Shown piece after piece: positions 1-9,137 of a DNA stretch of 64,000 nucleotides. The position numbers and the translations under genes were made by a program. The stretch's first letter is position 1, and the number at the start of each line of letters is the position of its first letter. The DNA comes from Hyphomonadaceae bacterium (GTDB lineage Bacteria; Pseudomonadota; Alphaproteobacteria; Caulobacterales; Aquidulcibacteraceae). The stretch covers positions 62,001 through 126,000 of the forward strand of contig JAEUMP010000007.1 of assembly GCA_016791445.1 (NCBI GenBank). Reading direction: 5' to 3'. The notes below the pieces were generated by a model. It saw nothing but the letters and a program-made list of their open reading frames with translations. It made no database searches and had not been told where the DNA came from.

Positions 1-641
1 AGTCTCCTGGCAAGCGCCGCCGCAAAGGGCGAATTCGAAGCGCCGACGCCGTCCGACGCCGTCTGCCCCGGCGCAGCCGCGTAAATCACGAGAACATCGT
101 CCACTTCTATCGGCGCGAGACCCTGCCCGACCACGCGCGACCCACGGGTCCAGGACCGACCGAGCGGATTGTTGCGGCAGGCATCCAGAATGACCACCCG
201 CATGCGAGCGCCGGCCAATGCTTCCGTCACCTGATCAAGATTGATGGCCTCATAAACGAGGTCGTACTCGCTATTGAGTTTGGCGTCCGTCGGAATGAGC
301 CAGTTCTTGCCATTGCCCTCAATGCCGTGACCAGCGAAGTAGACCAGCGCCACATTCGCGCCGCTGGCTTTCGATCGAAAATCGCGGAGCGCGCGACCGA
401 ACGCCTGGTGTCCCAGATCGGCGTGCGCGTCGATGGTCTGGAAGCCGGCCTGGCGAAGCGCGCCAGCAACCAGTCGCGTGTCGCTCAGTGGGTTCGCAAG
501 GCGCCCCGCATGCTGGTAGTTGGCGTTGCCGATCACCAGCGCGACACGACGGGGCGTCTGTGCAGACGCAGACAGGCAAATCAGCGCCGTCGACAAGATG
601 GCGACGGCGAACCACAGCAAGCCCTTCCCCGCGATCGTCAT
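1..641 (-). CDS. Caspase-like (peptidase C14) secreted protease, 3' end beyond window
   Basis: The reading frame starts at ATG 641 and stays open to the window edge (213 residues seen), so the C-terminus is missing. Residues 1-28 form a signal peptide ending near ASAQ. The caspase p20 fold follows, with RRVALVIGNANY at about 31-42, the catalytic His in YFAGHG (His105) and the catalytic Cys in ILDACRNNP (Cys155). Members of this family cleave after Arg/Lys or Asp; the substrate here is unknown. It is the last visible gene of a leftward run, 23 bases after the repeat protein and downstream of a TIR protein. Export to the periplasm is inferred from the signal peptide. Confidence 0.88.
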   Translation of the reverse strand, partial: MTIAGKGLLWFAVAILSTALICLSASAQTPRRVALVIGNANYQHAGRLANPLSDTRLVAGALRQAGFQTIDAHADLGHQAFGRALRDFRSKASGANVALVYFAGHGIEGNGKNWLIPTDAKLNSEYDLVYEAINLDQVTEALAGARMRVVILDACRNNPLGRSWTRGSRVVGQGLAPIEVDDVLVIYAAAPGQTASDGVGASNSPFAAALARR

Positions 642-664
642 GCAAAGTCCCCCAGCCATGTCAT

Positions 665-2257
665 TCATCGAATGGTCGACGGCGGCGTGCCGCGCGTGAA
701 TGTGCAATTCACGGCGCCATCGACGCGCCAGACGAGATTCCCGCTCTCGAGGCCGAGTGATCGGCGCTTCGTGTCGGCAGTCTGCGTCCACACCAGCCGC
801 CCGCTTTCGTAGCTGATCGTCCAGTTGCTGATCCCGGTCTGAGACCAGGATGTTGAAGACGCCTCTGCAAACCGCCAGCTCAGCGCGCCGCCGGGGAAGC
901 TGACCGACTGCCACTCCACGCAGCCCGTGCCGCTGATGCGCCGCCAGGAGCCTGCAATGTCCCGCTGGACCTGCTCGCGCACGCTCAGCGTCGCCGGCGG
1001 GGTCGTGGACGGCGCAAGCGGCGCGATGCTCCGGCGGTCCTGGATCGCACCGCAGGACTGCCCGGAAGCCCGATAGGCCGCTTCCGACGTCGCCCTCCAG
1101 GCGTCGTTCCAGCTTGTGCCGAGATAACTCGTGCGCGCCGGATAGAAATCCGCTGTCACGCTCGTCGAATTCGGGGTCTTGCGTCCGTACACGAGTTCGA
1201 AACGCATCGTGCCGTTTTGCGAAGGCTTCGACCAGGTGTTGCCGCGCACGATGGCGCCGCCGCATGTGGGAACGCCCGTCGACCACGAGCCCCCCTTTGT
1301 CTGAGACCCGACCATGAAATAGCCGTTCCTGAAGAAGGAGGGCGCGGTCTCCGCATTCTCCCAGCCGCGCGTCCAGTCCCCGCGAATGTTCGCGAGCCGG
1401 GTGAGCTCCTGCGCGGTCGTCGTCGCGGTCGGCGCCGGCGGTGGGGCGGTTGTCCCGGACGAACTGAATCGCCGGTCCTGCACCGCACCGCAGCTCTGGC
1501 CGGAGCGCGCGTAAGCGGCTTCCGATGTCGCGCGCCACGCATCGTTCCACGTCGGGCCGAGATAAGTCGTCCGGGAGTGGTAGAAACTGTGCGTCGTCAG
1601 CGTCACGTTGGCGGGCAGGCGGCCATAGACAAGCTCGAAGGTGAGCGACGACGTCGCCGTCGGTTTCGACCATGTGCTGCCGCGCACGATGGCGCCGCCG
1701 CACGGATAGCCGGTCGCCGTCATCCAGCCGCCCGTCTTGGAAGACGCGCCGATGATGAAGAACCCGGTCCGGAAATAGCTCGGCCCGGTGTCGGAGTTGA
1801 GCCAGCTCCGGATCCAGTCGCCGCGGATCGACGCGAGACGGGTGAGTTCCTGATCGGTGGAGGAAGCGGGCGTCGTCGGCGGCGGCGTGGAGGCCCTTTT
1901 CTCCGCTTCCTGCCGCTTCTTCGCTTCATCGGACGCGCGTTGTTCGGCCGCGCGGCGCGCGCTTTCTTCCCGCGCCAGCCGTTCCCTGAGTTCACGCGCC
2001 TCTCGTTCGCTGTTCTCGGCGCGACGCTGGGCTTCTTCGGCCCGGCGCCGGGCTTCCGCTTCCGGGTCCGGGCAGTTCCGCGCGACCAGCTGCTCGCGGG
2101 CCTGGGCGACGTACAGGCCGTTCGGATACTGCGCGATGTAACTCTTGATCGAATTGCACGTCGTTGCGCGCGCCCAGACGACAGCCTCGGACGTCTGCGC
2201 CTGCGCCACCGGCGCCGCAAGCAGCAACAGCGCGAACATCGCTGCCGCTCGCATCAT
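665..2257 (-). CDS. Secreted coiled-coil protein with duplicated ~125-residue domain
   Basis: The start is set at ATG 2257, which overlaps the TGA of the upstream TIR gene (ATGA), giving 530 residues. Residues 1-21 are a signal peptide. A short helical segment with YIAQYPNGLYVAQAREQL follows (about 43-60), a pattern common in or beside bacterial caspase proteins. Next is a charged coiled coil rich in Glu/Arg/Ala (about 64-122). Two closely related domains (about 136-264 and 283-410) share QELTRLA.IRGDW, CGGAIVRG.TWSKP, FELVYGR, WNDAWRATSEAAY and SGQSCGA.QDRR, with paired cysteines. A different C-terminal domain follows. I do not recognise the repeated domain. Context suggests it acts with the neighbouring TIR and caspase proteins. 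Confidence 0.85.
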   Translation of the reverse strand: MMRAAAMFALLLLAAPVAQAQTSEAVVWARATTCNSIKSYIAQYPNGLYVAQAREQLVARNCPDPEAEARRRAEEAQRRAENSEREARELRERLAREESARRAAEQRASDEAKKRQEAEKRASTPPPTTPASSTDQELTRLASIRGDWIRSWLNSDTGPSYFRTGFFIIGASSKTGGWMTATGYPCGGAIVRGSTWSKPTATSSLTFELVYGRLPANVTLTTHSFYHSRTTYLGPTWNDAWRATSEAAYARSGQSCGAVQDRRFSSSGTTAPPPAPTATTTAQELTRLANIRGDWTRGWENAETAPSFFRNGYFMVGSQTKGGSWSTGVPTCGGAIVRGNTWSKPSQNGTMRFELVYGRKTPNSTSVTADFYPARTSYLGTSWNDAWRATSEAAYRASGQSCGAIQDRRSIAPLAPSTTPPATLSVREQVQRDIAGSWRRISGTGCVEWQSVSFPGGALSWRFAEASSTSWSQTGISNWTISYESGRLVWTQTADTKRRSLGLESGNLVWRVDGAVNCTFTRGTPPSTIR

Positions 2258-3243
2258 GGTGTCGTCGGCGGGGGCGCGGATTCGGTCAGCGTGCATGGTC
2301 GCCATGTCTCGACACTTCCATCGGCCATTGACTTGATTTCAAGGACGCTGCCGCGCGGCGTCATCTGGTATTGCGTACCACGCAATGCCTCAGGCGTGAC
2401 GATGATGGTGTGCACCGTGTCGCCGCGGACCTCTTCAATCGCATGCGTGAACAGCGGTGAATTCGGCATCGCCACAACGACCAGATCGCCGTCGCGGCTG
2501 ATTTTGGCGCCGCCCGAACAGGATGCGCCGCTCCAGCTCCACTGTCCAACGAGTCCCGACACCGGGTCTGCCGGTGCGGGCGCCTCGATCGCGGCCCCTG
2601 ATCCCTCGCCCCACATTGTCTGCGTCATCTGCGGCGCCAAGAAGTAGGCCGCGCCGCCGATGCCAGCCAGCGCCACCATGGTGAGCGCGATCTTCGAACC
2701 GCCGCCGCCTTCGCCGCGATCGGTCTTCGTCACGCCGGCGCCCAATGCCGTCAGGTCGAGCGCGCCGCTCTTGAGGCTGTCGCGGATCGCTTCACCCATG
2801 CGACGGATGTCGTCATGAAAGTCGGGATCGCGCCGCACTGTGGCCGCGTGCAGCCTCAGCAGACCGCGCATGCTCTCGGGAACCTCCTCGGCCCTCGGCA
2901 TCCGCGCGCCGTTCACCAGCACCGGGACCACGGTCAGCCCCTTTGTCGAGAGTGCGGTTTCGATTTCGACCCGCACCCAGTCGCCCGGATCGTCGAGGCG
3001 ACGCCGTCCGTCCTCATCGCGTGAATCCAGCCAGTTCGGTCCGATCAACGCGAGGAACACCCGGCATTTCGGCAACACGCCGCCGATATAGGCGCCGAAG
3101 TCCGCGCCGGGCTTCAGATTGTCGACGTCCTTGAACAGACGATCCCTGCCGAAACGTCGGGCAAGCGCATCATAGATGCGTCCCGCCACGTCGGCGGTGT
3201 CGTCGCGGCGATAGCCGATGAAGATGGACTGCTGGCGCGCCAT
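2254..3243 (-). CDS. TIR-domain protein with one membrane segment
   Basis: 329 residues. An N-terminal TIR domain (about 5-155) starts with IFIGYRRDD and carries DWVRVEIETAL, placing the candidate catalytic Glu at 93. In this superfamily that Glu is needed for NAD+ cleavage or base exchange. A Gly-rich linker precedes a single hydrophobic segment at about 184-203, followed by an extracytoplasmic beta-rich domain with two cysteines (VGQWSWSGASC ... WRPC). The layout suggests a cytosolic TIR coupled through the membrane to an outside sensor. Its stop overlaps the start of the repeat protein, so the two are translationally coupled, and the caspase follows. Enzymatic activity is inferred, not shown. 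Confidence 0.87.
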   Translation of the reverse strand: MARQQSIFIGYRRDDTADVAGRIYDALARRFGRDRLFKDVDNLKPGADFGAYIGGVLPKCRVFLALIGPNWLDSRDEDGRRRLDDPGDWVRVEIETALSTKGLTVVPVLVNGARMPRAEEVPESMRGLLRLHAATVRRDPDFHDDIRRMGEAIRDSLKSGALDLTALGAGVTKTDRGEGGGGSKIALTMVALAGIGGAAYFLAPQMTQTMWGEGSGAAIEAPAPADPVSGLVGQWSWSGASCSGGAKISRDGDLVVVAMPNSPLFTHAIEEVRGDTVHTIIVTPEALRGTQYQMTPRGSVLEIKSMADGSVETWRPCTLTESAPPPTTP

Positions 3244-3244
3244 C

Positions 3245-3319
3245 TCAGTCCGCCCAGGACTTTCCGGTCGCGCGCACCGCGAAGACCGACGGTTCCGACC
3301 CCAACTTGCCTTCCGACAT
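3245..3319 (-). CDS. Possible 24-residue ORF just upstream of the TIR gene
   Basis: An ATG at 3319 is preceded by a good Shine-Dalgarno (GGGAGG, seven bases away) and the frame ends one base before the TIR start codon. The TIR start itself has only a weak ribosome site, so this mini-ORF could serve translational coupling. The peptide begins MSEGKLGSEPS and has no recognisable motif. It may simply be leader sequence. Confidence 0.3.
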   Translation of the reverse strand: MSEGKLGSEPSVFAVRATGKSWAD

Positions 3320-3439
3320 CACCGACCCTCCCGCGAACATCATTAACCATCCTCCAGAAGATGGCCAGACGCCGCACCCGCCTCGCTGGACCGGCGCACC
3401 CTTTGCATGGTTAGCTCCTGCGATTGGGGTACCGGGTAA

Positions 3440-3910
3440 ATGAGCGTCTTGGACATCGTGGGAAAAACCGCCGCCATCGACGTGAGAGACCTTGCCGCGC
3501 AGGACCGCGCCGGCTGGGATCCGCTGTGGCGCGGCTATCTGGAGTTCTACGGCGCCGTCGTCGCCGACGATGTGAGCGACCTCACCTTCCGCCGCCTGCT
3601 TGACCCGTCCGAGGACATGTTCTGCATCGTCGCGGAACAGGAGGGTCAACTCGTCGGCATCGTGCAGTGCGTGCTGCACCGCTCGACCTGGACGACCGCC
3701 CCCTACTGCTACCTGCAAGACCTCTTCGTCTCCCCTGACGCGCGAGATCAGGGCGTGGGCCGCAAGCTGATCGAAGCGGTCTATGCTCGTGCCGACGAAC
3801 TCGGCGCGGCCCGCGTCTACTGGCTCACCCATGAAACGAACGCGACCGCGCGGGTGCTCTACGACACCGTCGCCGTCCGCTCCGGCTTCATCCAGTACCG
3901 CCGGGGCTAG
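3440..3910 (+). CDS. GNAT family N-acetyltransferase
   Basis: 156 residues, the usual size for a single GNAT domain. The acetyl-CoA-binding segment is visible as LQDLFVSPDARDQGVGRKLIEAV (Q/R-x-x-G-x-G/A type) at about residues 93-115, followed by the beta5 strand and the ALYDTVAVRSGF-like end. It transfers an acetyl group to an amine; the substrate is unknown. The gene runs divergently from the TIR operon, with about 195 bases between the starts, and its 3' end overlaps the next, convergent GNAT gene by four bases. Confidence 0.9.
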   Translation: MSVLDIVGKTAAIDVRDLAAQDRAGWDPLWRGYLEFYGAVVADDVSDLTFRRLLDPSEDMFCIVAEQEGQLVGIVQCVLHRSTWTTAPYCYLQDLFVSPDARDQGVGRKLIEAVYARADELGAARVYWLTHETNATARVLYDTVAVRSGFIQYRRG

Positions 3911-4425
3911 AGCCGCGCGCGCAGGATGAATTCGTCGTCCAGCGTTTCGCCGACCGGAAACTGGTATTCGCCCACGCGCTCGAAGCCGTACCGCGCATAG
4001 AATTTCTTCGCCCGCTCATTCTGGGACCACACGCCGAGAAACGCGTCCCGCGCCGCGCGTTCGCGCATCCGCGTCATCGCCCAGTCCATCAGCGCCGGCG
4101 CGACACCCTTCCCCTGCACGGCGCCACGCACATAGAGCCGGTAGAGTTCGAGCGCGTGCGCGGGGCCGTTGTCGTAGGGCAGCTTGAAGGGGCCGATCTG
4201 TGCGTAGCCGACGAGCGCGCCATCCTGAACCGCAAGGCGCGTCTCCACGTCGGGATCGATGATCTCGGCGTATTGCTGCGCGGGCGTGTAGCTCGCGGCG
4301 AGGAAGGCGTTCAGATCTTCGGCGCGATAAAGATGCGCGAAGGTCTCGCAGAACGTCTCGCGCATGAGCGCCGAAAGCGCGTCGCAGTCCGCGACGCCCG
4401 CGTCACGATAGACGACGTCGCTCAT
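3907..4425 (-). CDS. GNAT family N-acetyltransferase
   Basis: 172 residues with a full GNAT fold: LYRLYVRGAVQGKGVAPALMDW is the acetyl-CoA-binding motif, and FLGVWSQNERAKKFYARYGFERVGEY is the C-terminal strand/helix typical of the RimI-like group. Substrate unknown. Its start overlaps the stop of the upstream P450 gene (ATGA type), so it looks like the last gene of the leftward alaS-DUF1697-P450-GNAT run. Confidence 0.9.
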   Translation of the reverse strand: MSDVVYRDAGVADCDALSALMRETFCETFAHLYRAEDLNAFLAASYTPAQQYAEIIDPDVETRLAVQDGALVGYAQIGPFKLPYDNGPAHALELYRLYVRGAVQGKGVAPALMDWAMTRMRERAARDAFLGVWSQNERAKKFYARYGFERVGEYQFPVGETLDDEFILRARL

Positions 4426-5660
4426 TGCGGCCGGACGTGGAGATGCTCAAGCCCGTGGAAGAACGGCAGCGTGCGCCATTGCGGCGGCGCGTCGGGATCG
4501 ACGAGTTTCATCTCCGGGAAGCGCTGGAGCAGTTTCAGGATCGCCAGCTGCGCTTCCAGCCGCGCAAGCGGCGCGCCGATGCAGATATGCGCGCCGCCGC
4601 CGAAGGAGACATGCGGCTGGCCTTTGCGGGTGATGTCGAAGCGGTGCGGATCGTCGAAGGCGTCGGGATCGCGGTTTGCGCCGCGCAACATGAAGATCAT
4701 CGCCTGCGTATCCTTCACCGGACATCCGCCGACCTCGATGTCGCGATTGGCGATGCGGCCGGTGATGTCCACCGGCGGGTCGTAGCGCAGCGCTTCTTCT
4801 ACGGCGCCTGCGATGAGAGCGGGATTTTCGAGGAGCAGCCTCTTCTGGTCCGGGTTCAGGATGAACAGGCGGATCGCGTTGCCGATGAGATCAGTGGTGG
4901 TGAGATTGCCGCCCACGAGCAACGCTTCGAGATTGATCGCGATTTCTGAATCCGTCAGCGCCGCGCCCTCGGCCTGCAGACGCACCATGTCAGTGATCAG
5001 ATCGTCCTTCGGCGCGCGGCGACGATCAGCCATGGCGGCGTGCATGTAGGCGCTGAGCGCCTCGCCCGCGCGCATCATCGCCTCGGTCTGCGCCTCGGTG
5101 CGCAGCGGGTTGAGAAACTGGATCACGCCTTCCGACCATTCGCGGAAATCATCGAGGCGGCTGTTGTCGACGCCGAGAATGGAAGCGATCGCGTCGATCG
5201 GGATCGGCACGGCGAAGTCATCGAGCACGTCGAACTGATCGCGGCCTTCAAGTTTTGCCACCGTCTCGTCGACGATGCGCTCTGCTTCCGGACGGAATTT
5301 CGCTACGCGCGCGTAGAGCGCCTGCGCCAGCGGCGGTCGAATGCGCGAATGATCGGGATCGTCCATCGTCAGGATGCTGATGGGTTGGTCGCCGCGCTCG
5401 GCGCGCTGCTGCACAAGACGCCGCGCGAGAAACGACGCCTCCTCCGCATGCTCCCCGCCCCGCCACAGCGTGCGGTCAGACAGCGTCGCGCGCACATCGG
5501 CGTGACGGCTGATCAGGAATTCGCCGGCGACTTCGTCGCGATGGACCGGGCATTTCGACCGCAAGCGATCATAGACGCCGTGCTGGTCATCGCGGAAAGC
5601 GGGATTGAGCGGCGTCATTTCCAGGAGGCCCAGCGGGCGCTCGCCAGCGTCATCGGTCAT
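4422..5660 (-). CDS. Cytochrome P450
   Basis: 412 residues, typical of soluble bacterial P450s. The haem-binding loop is FGGGAHICIGAPLARLE with the axial thiolate Cys360; the ExxR pair is in EEALR (Glu288-Arg292). The I-helix stretch reads LLVGGNLTTTD, so the acid of the usual A/G-G-x-D/E-T motif is replaced by Leu. GGAGG lies six bases before ATG 5660. Electron donors are not adjacent, although a [2Fe-2S] ferredoxin is encoded at 21.8-22.1 kb. It follows DUF1697 by 66 bases and overlaps the downstream GNAT gene. The substrate cannot be read from sequence. Confidence 0.95.
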   Translation of the reverse strand: MTDDAGERPLGLLEMTPLNPAFRDDQHGVYDRLRSKCPVHRDEVAGEFLISRHADVRATLSDRTLWRGGEHAEEASFLARRLVQQRAERGDQPISILTMDDPDHSRIRPPLAQALYARVAKFRPEAERIVDETVAKLEGRDQFDVLDDFAVPIPIDAIASILGVDNSRLDDFREWSEGVIQFLNPLRTEAQTEAMMRAGEALSAYMHAAMADRRRAPKDDLITDMVRLQAEGAALTDSEIAINLEALLVGGNLTTTDLIGNAIRLFILNPDQKRLLLENPALIAGAVEEALRYDPPVDITGRIANRDIEVGGCPVKDTQAMIFMLRGANRDPDAFDDPHRFDITRKGQPHVSFGGGAHICIGAPLARLEAQLAILKLLQRFPEMKLVDPDAPPQWRTLPFFHGLEHLHVRPQ

Positions 5661-5726
5661 CGCATCCTCCCGTATTTTGGCGCGACGCTACACCCGCACG
5701 GGACGCGCGTGAAGATGACGCTTGCG

Positions 5727-6275
5727 TCAGCGTTTCGAAATCTCCATTGCCCGCGCCTTGTCGCGAAGCTTCGCCACGGTGTTCACATTGCGCCCGGTGC
5801 CGACCACGCCGAGCTTGCGCTTGATCACTGCCGGCGTGAGTTTTGTGCCGGCAATGCCGCTTTCGTATCGGATGAACATCTCCGCGCCGTCGATGACGTA
5901 GTCCTCGCCGGCCTTGTTGAACGCGGCGAGATCGTCGACGGCCGCCTTCGTCGGCGCGGCGCTGAGGAAGTTCACGATCATCAACTTCGGTTCGTACGTC
6001 TTGTACGGCAGGCGCTTCAGCACCGCGTCGAGTTCGTCCGCCGTGCGCAGGATCACTGTAGAGTCGAAGCCGAACGCGTCCTTGATCGCGGTTTCGAGAT
6101 TCGCCTTCACCTTCGCCGCATTGTCGCGACCGCTGTCGAGAATGATGTTTCCGCTTGCGAGCAACGTCTCCGCGCGCTTCCAGCCAATCTCGATGCAGAG
6201 CCGCTTCAGGTCCGCCGACGGCGCCTTGCGTCCGCCGACATTCACAGCGGAGAGAAGCGCGACGAAGACCGTCAA
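5727..6275 (-). CDS. DUF1697 family protein
   Basis: 182 residues matching the DUF1697 pattern: an N-terminal [22 protein letters not shown] strand-helix and C-terminal [29 protein letters not shown]. The function of this family is not established. The start codon overlaps the alaS stop (ATGA), indicating translational coupling to alanyl-tRNA synthetase. Confidence 0.88.
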   Translation of the reverse strand: MTVFVALLSAVNVGGRKAPSADLKRLCIEIGWKRAETLLASGNIILDSGRDNAAKVKANLETAIKDAFGFDSTVILRTADELDAVLKRLPYKTYEPKLMIVNFLSAAPTKAAVDDLAAFNKAGEDYVIDGAEMFIRYESGIAGTKLTPAVIKRKLGVVGTGRNVNTVAKLRDKARAMEISKR

Positions 6276-8962
6276 GCCGCCAGCGCTTTCTCCAGCGCCG
6301 CCTTGATCGCGTTCACCGCGTCGCCCGCCTTGCCCGCTTCCGGGCCGCCGCCCTGGGCCATGTCGGGACGGCCGCCGCCGCCCTGCCCGCCGACCGCCGC
6401 CACGCCCGCGCGGATGAGATCGACGGCGCTCACGCGGCCCTTCAGATCATCCGTCACGCCGATGGCCAGCGCCGCCTTGCCGGCGTCGACGCCCACATAC
6501 GCCACCACGCCGGAGCCCAGCTGCGTCTTGCCTTCGTCCACGAGACCACGGAGATCCTTCGCCGGCACGCCTTCCAGCACGCGCGCGATCAGCTTCACGC
6601 CCTTCACATCTTCCGGACCTGCCGCAACCGCGCCGCCGCCGTCGCCCGCCAGCGCAAGCTTCTTCTTCGCGTCCGACAGTTCGGCTTCGAGCTTGCGCTT
6701 CTCGCTCGCGAGCAATGCGACGCGCTCCGGCGCTTCCGCGAGCGGCGCCTTGAGGTTCGCTGCGATCGTGCGCGCGAGTTGCGCCTGCGCCTTCAGATGC
6801 GAGAGCGCGGCTGCCCCCGTCGCCGCCTCGATGCGCCGCACGCCGGACGCGACGCCGCCTTCCGAAAGGATCGCGAACACCGCGATGTCGCCCGTGCGCC
6901 GCACATGGGTGCCGCCGCAGAGTTCGACCGAATACGGCTTCGACGGCGAAGCAAGATCATCGCCCAGCCGCAACACGCGGACCTTCTCGCCATACTTCTC
7001 GCCGAAGAGCGCGAGGGCGCCCGCCGCGATGGCGTCCGCCGGCGCCATTTCCCTAATCGTCGCTTCCGCGTTCTGGCGGATGACGGCATTCACCTCGTCC
7101 TCGATCTTCTCGATTTCGGCGGCCGTCACCGGGGCGCTGTGGGAGAAGTCGAAGCGGAAGCGATCGGCTTCGACGAGCGATCCCTTCTGCGTCACATGCG
7201 GTCCGAGCACGTTGCGCAGCGCCGCGTGCAGGAGGTGCGTGGCGGAGTGGTTCGCGCGGATCGCGTCGCGGCGCGCACTCTTCGCGGAGAGATGCGCCTT
7301 GTCGCCGATCTTGATCTTGCCCGTCACGAGGCGCCCGATATGGCCGTGCAGCGCGCCCGCGCGCTTTTGCGTATCCTCGACTTCGAACACCGCGCCGCTG
7401 GCGAAGCGGATCACGCCCTGGTCGCCCGCCTGACCGCCGGATTCCGCATAGAAAGGCGTGCGGTCGAAGACGATCTCGCCCCCTTCGCCCTCGCTGAGCG
7501 TCTTCGCTTCGCCGCCTTGCGCGACGATCGCCGTCACCGCGCCGTCGCCGTCCACGCCGGGGCCTTCATAGCCGAGGAATTCCGTCTGCCCGACGCGTTC
7601 CTTGATCGCGAGCCAGACGCTTTCATCCGCGGCCTCGCCCGAGCCCGCCCAGGATCTGCGCCCCTTCTCGCGCTGGCCTTCCATCGCGGCGTCGAAGCCG
7701 TCGGTGTCCACCTCGAGGCCGCGTCCGCGCAGGATGTCCTGCGTGAGATCGAGCGGAAAGCCGAACGTGTCGTAGAGCTTGAACGCGGTCTCGCCGGAGA
7801 GCTTCTTGCCCTTCGACAGCGTCGCGATCTCGCCTTCGAGCAGCGAGAGACCGCGCCCGAGCGTTTCGCGGAAGCGTTCTTCTTCCTGCTTCAGCTGGTC
7901 TATGATGACGGGTTTCGCGCGTTCGAGTTCGGGATAGGCGCCGCCCATCTCCGCAATCAGCGTCGGCGCCAGACGGTGCATCAGCGGCTCGGCCGCGCCC
8001 AGCATGTGCGCGTGACGCATGGCGCGGCGCATGATGCGCCGGAGCACATAGCCGCGGCCTTCGTTCGAGGGCGAGACGCCGTCGGCGATGAGGAAAGACG
8101 TGGAACGCAGGTGATCGGCGATGACGCGATGGCTCGCCGCCTTGTCCCCTTCCGCCTTCACGCCGGTGAGCTCGACGGACGCGTTGATCAGCGTCTGGAA
8201 GAGATCGATCTCGTAGTTCGAGTGCACGCCCTGCAGCACCGCCGCCACGCGCTCAAGGCCCATGCCGGTGTCGATGGACGGCTTCGGCAGCTTCTCGCGC
8301 CGCCCGTCGGCGAACTGCTCGAACTGCATGAAGACGAGATTCCAGATCTCGACGAAGCGGTCGCCGTCCTGGTCCGCCGATCCCGGCGGGCCGCCGAAGA
8401 TGTGGTCGCCGTGGTCGTAGAAGATTTCCGAGCACGGACCGCAGGGGCCCGTGTCGCCCATCGACCAGAAATTGTCCGCCGTCGCGATGCGGATGATGCG
8501 GTCGTCGGGCAGCCCCGCGACCTTCTTCCAGAGCGCAGCCGCCTCGTCGTCGTCGTGATAGACCGTGACGGTGAGTTTCTCCTTCGGCAGCCCCCACTCT
8601 TTCGTCAGCAGCTCCCACGCCAGCGGGATCGCCCGTTCCTTGAAGTAATCGCCGAACGAGAAGTTGCCGAGCATCTCGAAGAAGGTGTGGTGGCGCGCCG
8701 TGTAGCCGACATTGTCGAGGTCGTTGTGCTTGCCGCCGGCGCGGACGCATTTCTGCGAGGTGGCCGCGCGGGGCCCCGGCGGCTTTTCGGCGCCGGTGAA
8801 GTAGTTCTTGAACGGCACCATGCCGGCGTTCGTGAACAGGAGCGTCGGGTCCGACTGCGGCACGAGCGGCGAGGACGCCGGCGTCTGGTGGTCGCGGTCG
8901 CGGAAGTAGCTGAGGAACTGCGCCCGGATTTCGTTGACGCTGGGCTTGGACGACTTGGACAT
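6272..8962 (-). CDS. alaS: Alanyl-tRNA synthetase
   Basis: 896 residues, full length. The class II aminoacylation core is at the N-terminus ([40 protein letters not shown]), then the tRNA-recognition region, the editing domain with [13 protein letters not shown] and [12 protein letters not shown] zinc-binding residues, and the C-Ala domain ending [12 protein letters not shown]. It charges tRNA-Ala and clears mischarged Ser/Gly. Starts at ATG 8962. A GAAC-N7-GAAC direct repeat lies 25-39 bases upstream. In many bacteria alaS lies next to recA; here the two are separated by three genes. Confidence 0.98.
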   Translation of the reverse strand: MSKSSKPSVNEIRAQFLSYFRDRDHQTPASSPLVPQSDPTLLFTNAGMVPFKNYFTGAEKPPGPRAATSQKCVRAGGKHNDLDNVGYTARHHTFFEMLGNFSFGDYFKERAIPLAWELLTKEWGLPKEKLTVTVYHDDDEAAALWKKVAGLPDDRIIRIATADNFWSMGDTGPCGPCSEIFYDHGDHIFGGPPGSADQDGDRFVEIWNLVFMQFEQFADGRREKLPKPSIDTGMGLERVAAVLQGVHSNYEIDLFQTLINASVELTGVKAEGDKAASHRVIADHLRSTSFLIADGVSPSNEGRGYVLRRIMRRAMRHAHMLGAAEPLMHRLAPTLIAEMGGAYPELERAKPVIIDQLKQEEERFRETLGRGLSLLEGEIATLSKGKKLSGETAFKLYDTFGFPLDLTQDILRGRGLEVDTDGFDAAMEGQREKGRRSWAGSGEAADESVWLAIKERVGQTEFLGYEGPGVDGDGAVTAIVAQGGEAKTLSEGEGGEIVFDRTPFYAESGGQAGDQGVIRFASGAVFEVEDTQKRAGALHGHIGRLVTGKIKIGDKAHLSAKSARRDAIRANHSATHLLHAALRNVLGPHVTQKGSLVEADRFRFDFSHSAPVTAAEIEKIEDEVNAVIRQNAEATIREMAPADAIAAGALALFGEKYGEKVRVLRLGDDLASPSKPYSVELCGGTHVRRTGDIAVFAILSEGGVASGVRRIEAATGAAALSHLKAQAQLARTIAANLKAPLAEAPERVALLASEKRKLEAELSDAKKKLALAGDGGGAVAAGPEDVKGVKLIARVLEGVPAKDLRGLVDEGKTQLGSGVVAYVGVDAGKAALAIGVTDDLKGRVSAVDLIRAGVAAVGGQGGGGRPDMAQGGGPEAGKAGDAVNAIKAALEKALAA

Positions 8963-8986
8963 AAAAAACGGACTTCCGACGTTCAG

Positions 8987-9001
8987 GAACAGGAACTGAA
9001 C
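8987..9001 (-). promoter_or_regulatory. LexA-box-like direct repeat upstream of alaS
   Basis: GAAC, seven bases, GAAC on the plus strand, i.e. GTTC-N7-GTTC reading toward alaS. This is the same pattern as the recA box in this window and matches the alphaproteobacterial SOS consensus. It lies 25-39 bases before the alaS start. A chance match is possible, since about one or two are expected in 64 kb. Confidence 0.4.
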
Positions 9002-9090
9002 CTATAGGGAGCGGACCCGCGCACGCCAAGGGTTCGGACCGGCGACGACGGGCGCCGCAGGTTGGCGCACCGGCCGTCGGCGCGAAAACA

Positions 9091-9137
9091 TGCCGGACTG
9101 CGCCAAACCCTGCCGCACTGCGCCAGATCCTGCCGCC
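9091..9137. repeat. 20-base tandem repeat, about 2.3 units
   Basis: Two full units and a seven-base partial of TGCCG(G/C)ACTGCGCCA(A/G)A(C/T)CC, with three differences between the full units. It lies in the alaS 5' region. No function recognised. Confidence 0.7.

Noticed and set aside
2258-2305. Longer start for the repeat protein
   Set aside because: Would put residues before the signal peptide and overlap the TIR gene more; the ATGA overlap at 2257 is the normal arrangement.
5040-9007. Very long plus-strand open frames opposite the P450, DUF1697 and alaS genes
   Set aside because: They are antisense to unmistakable genes, give Arg/His/Ala-rich low-complexity products and arise from high third-position GC.
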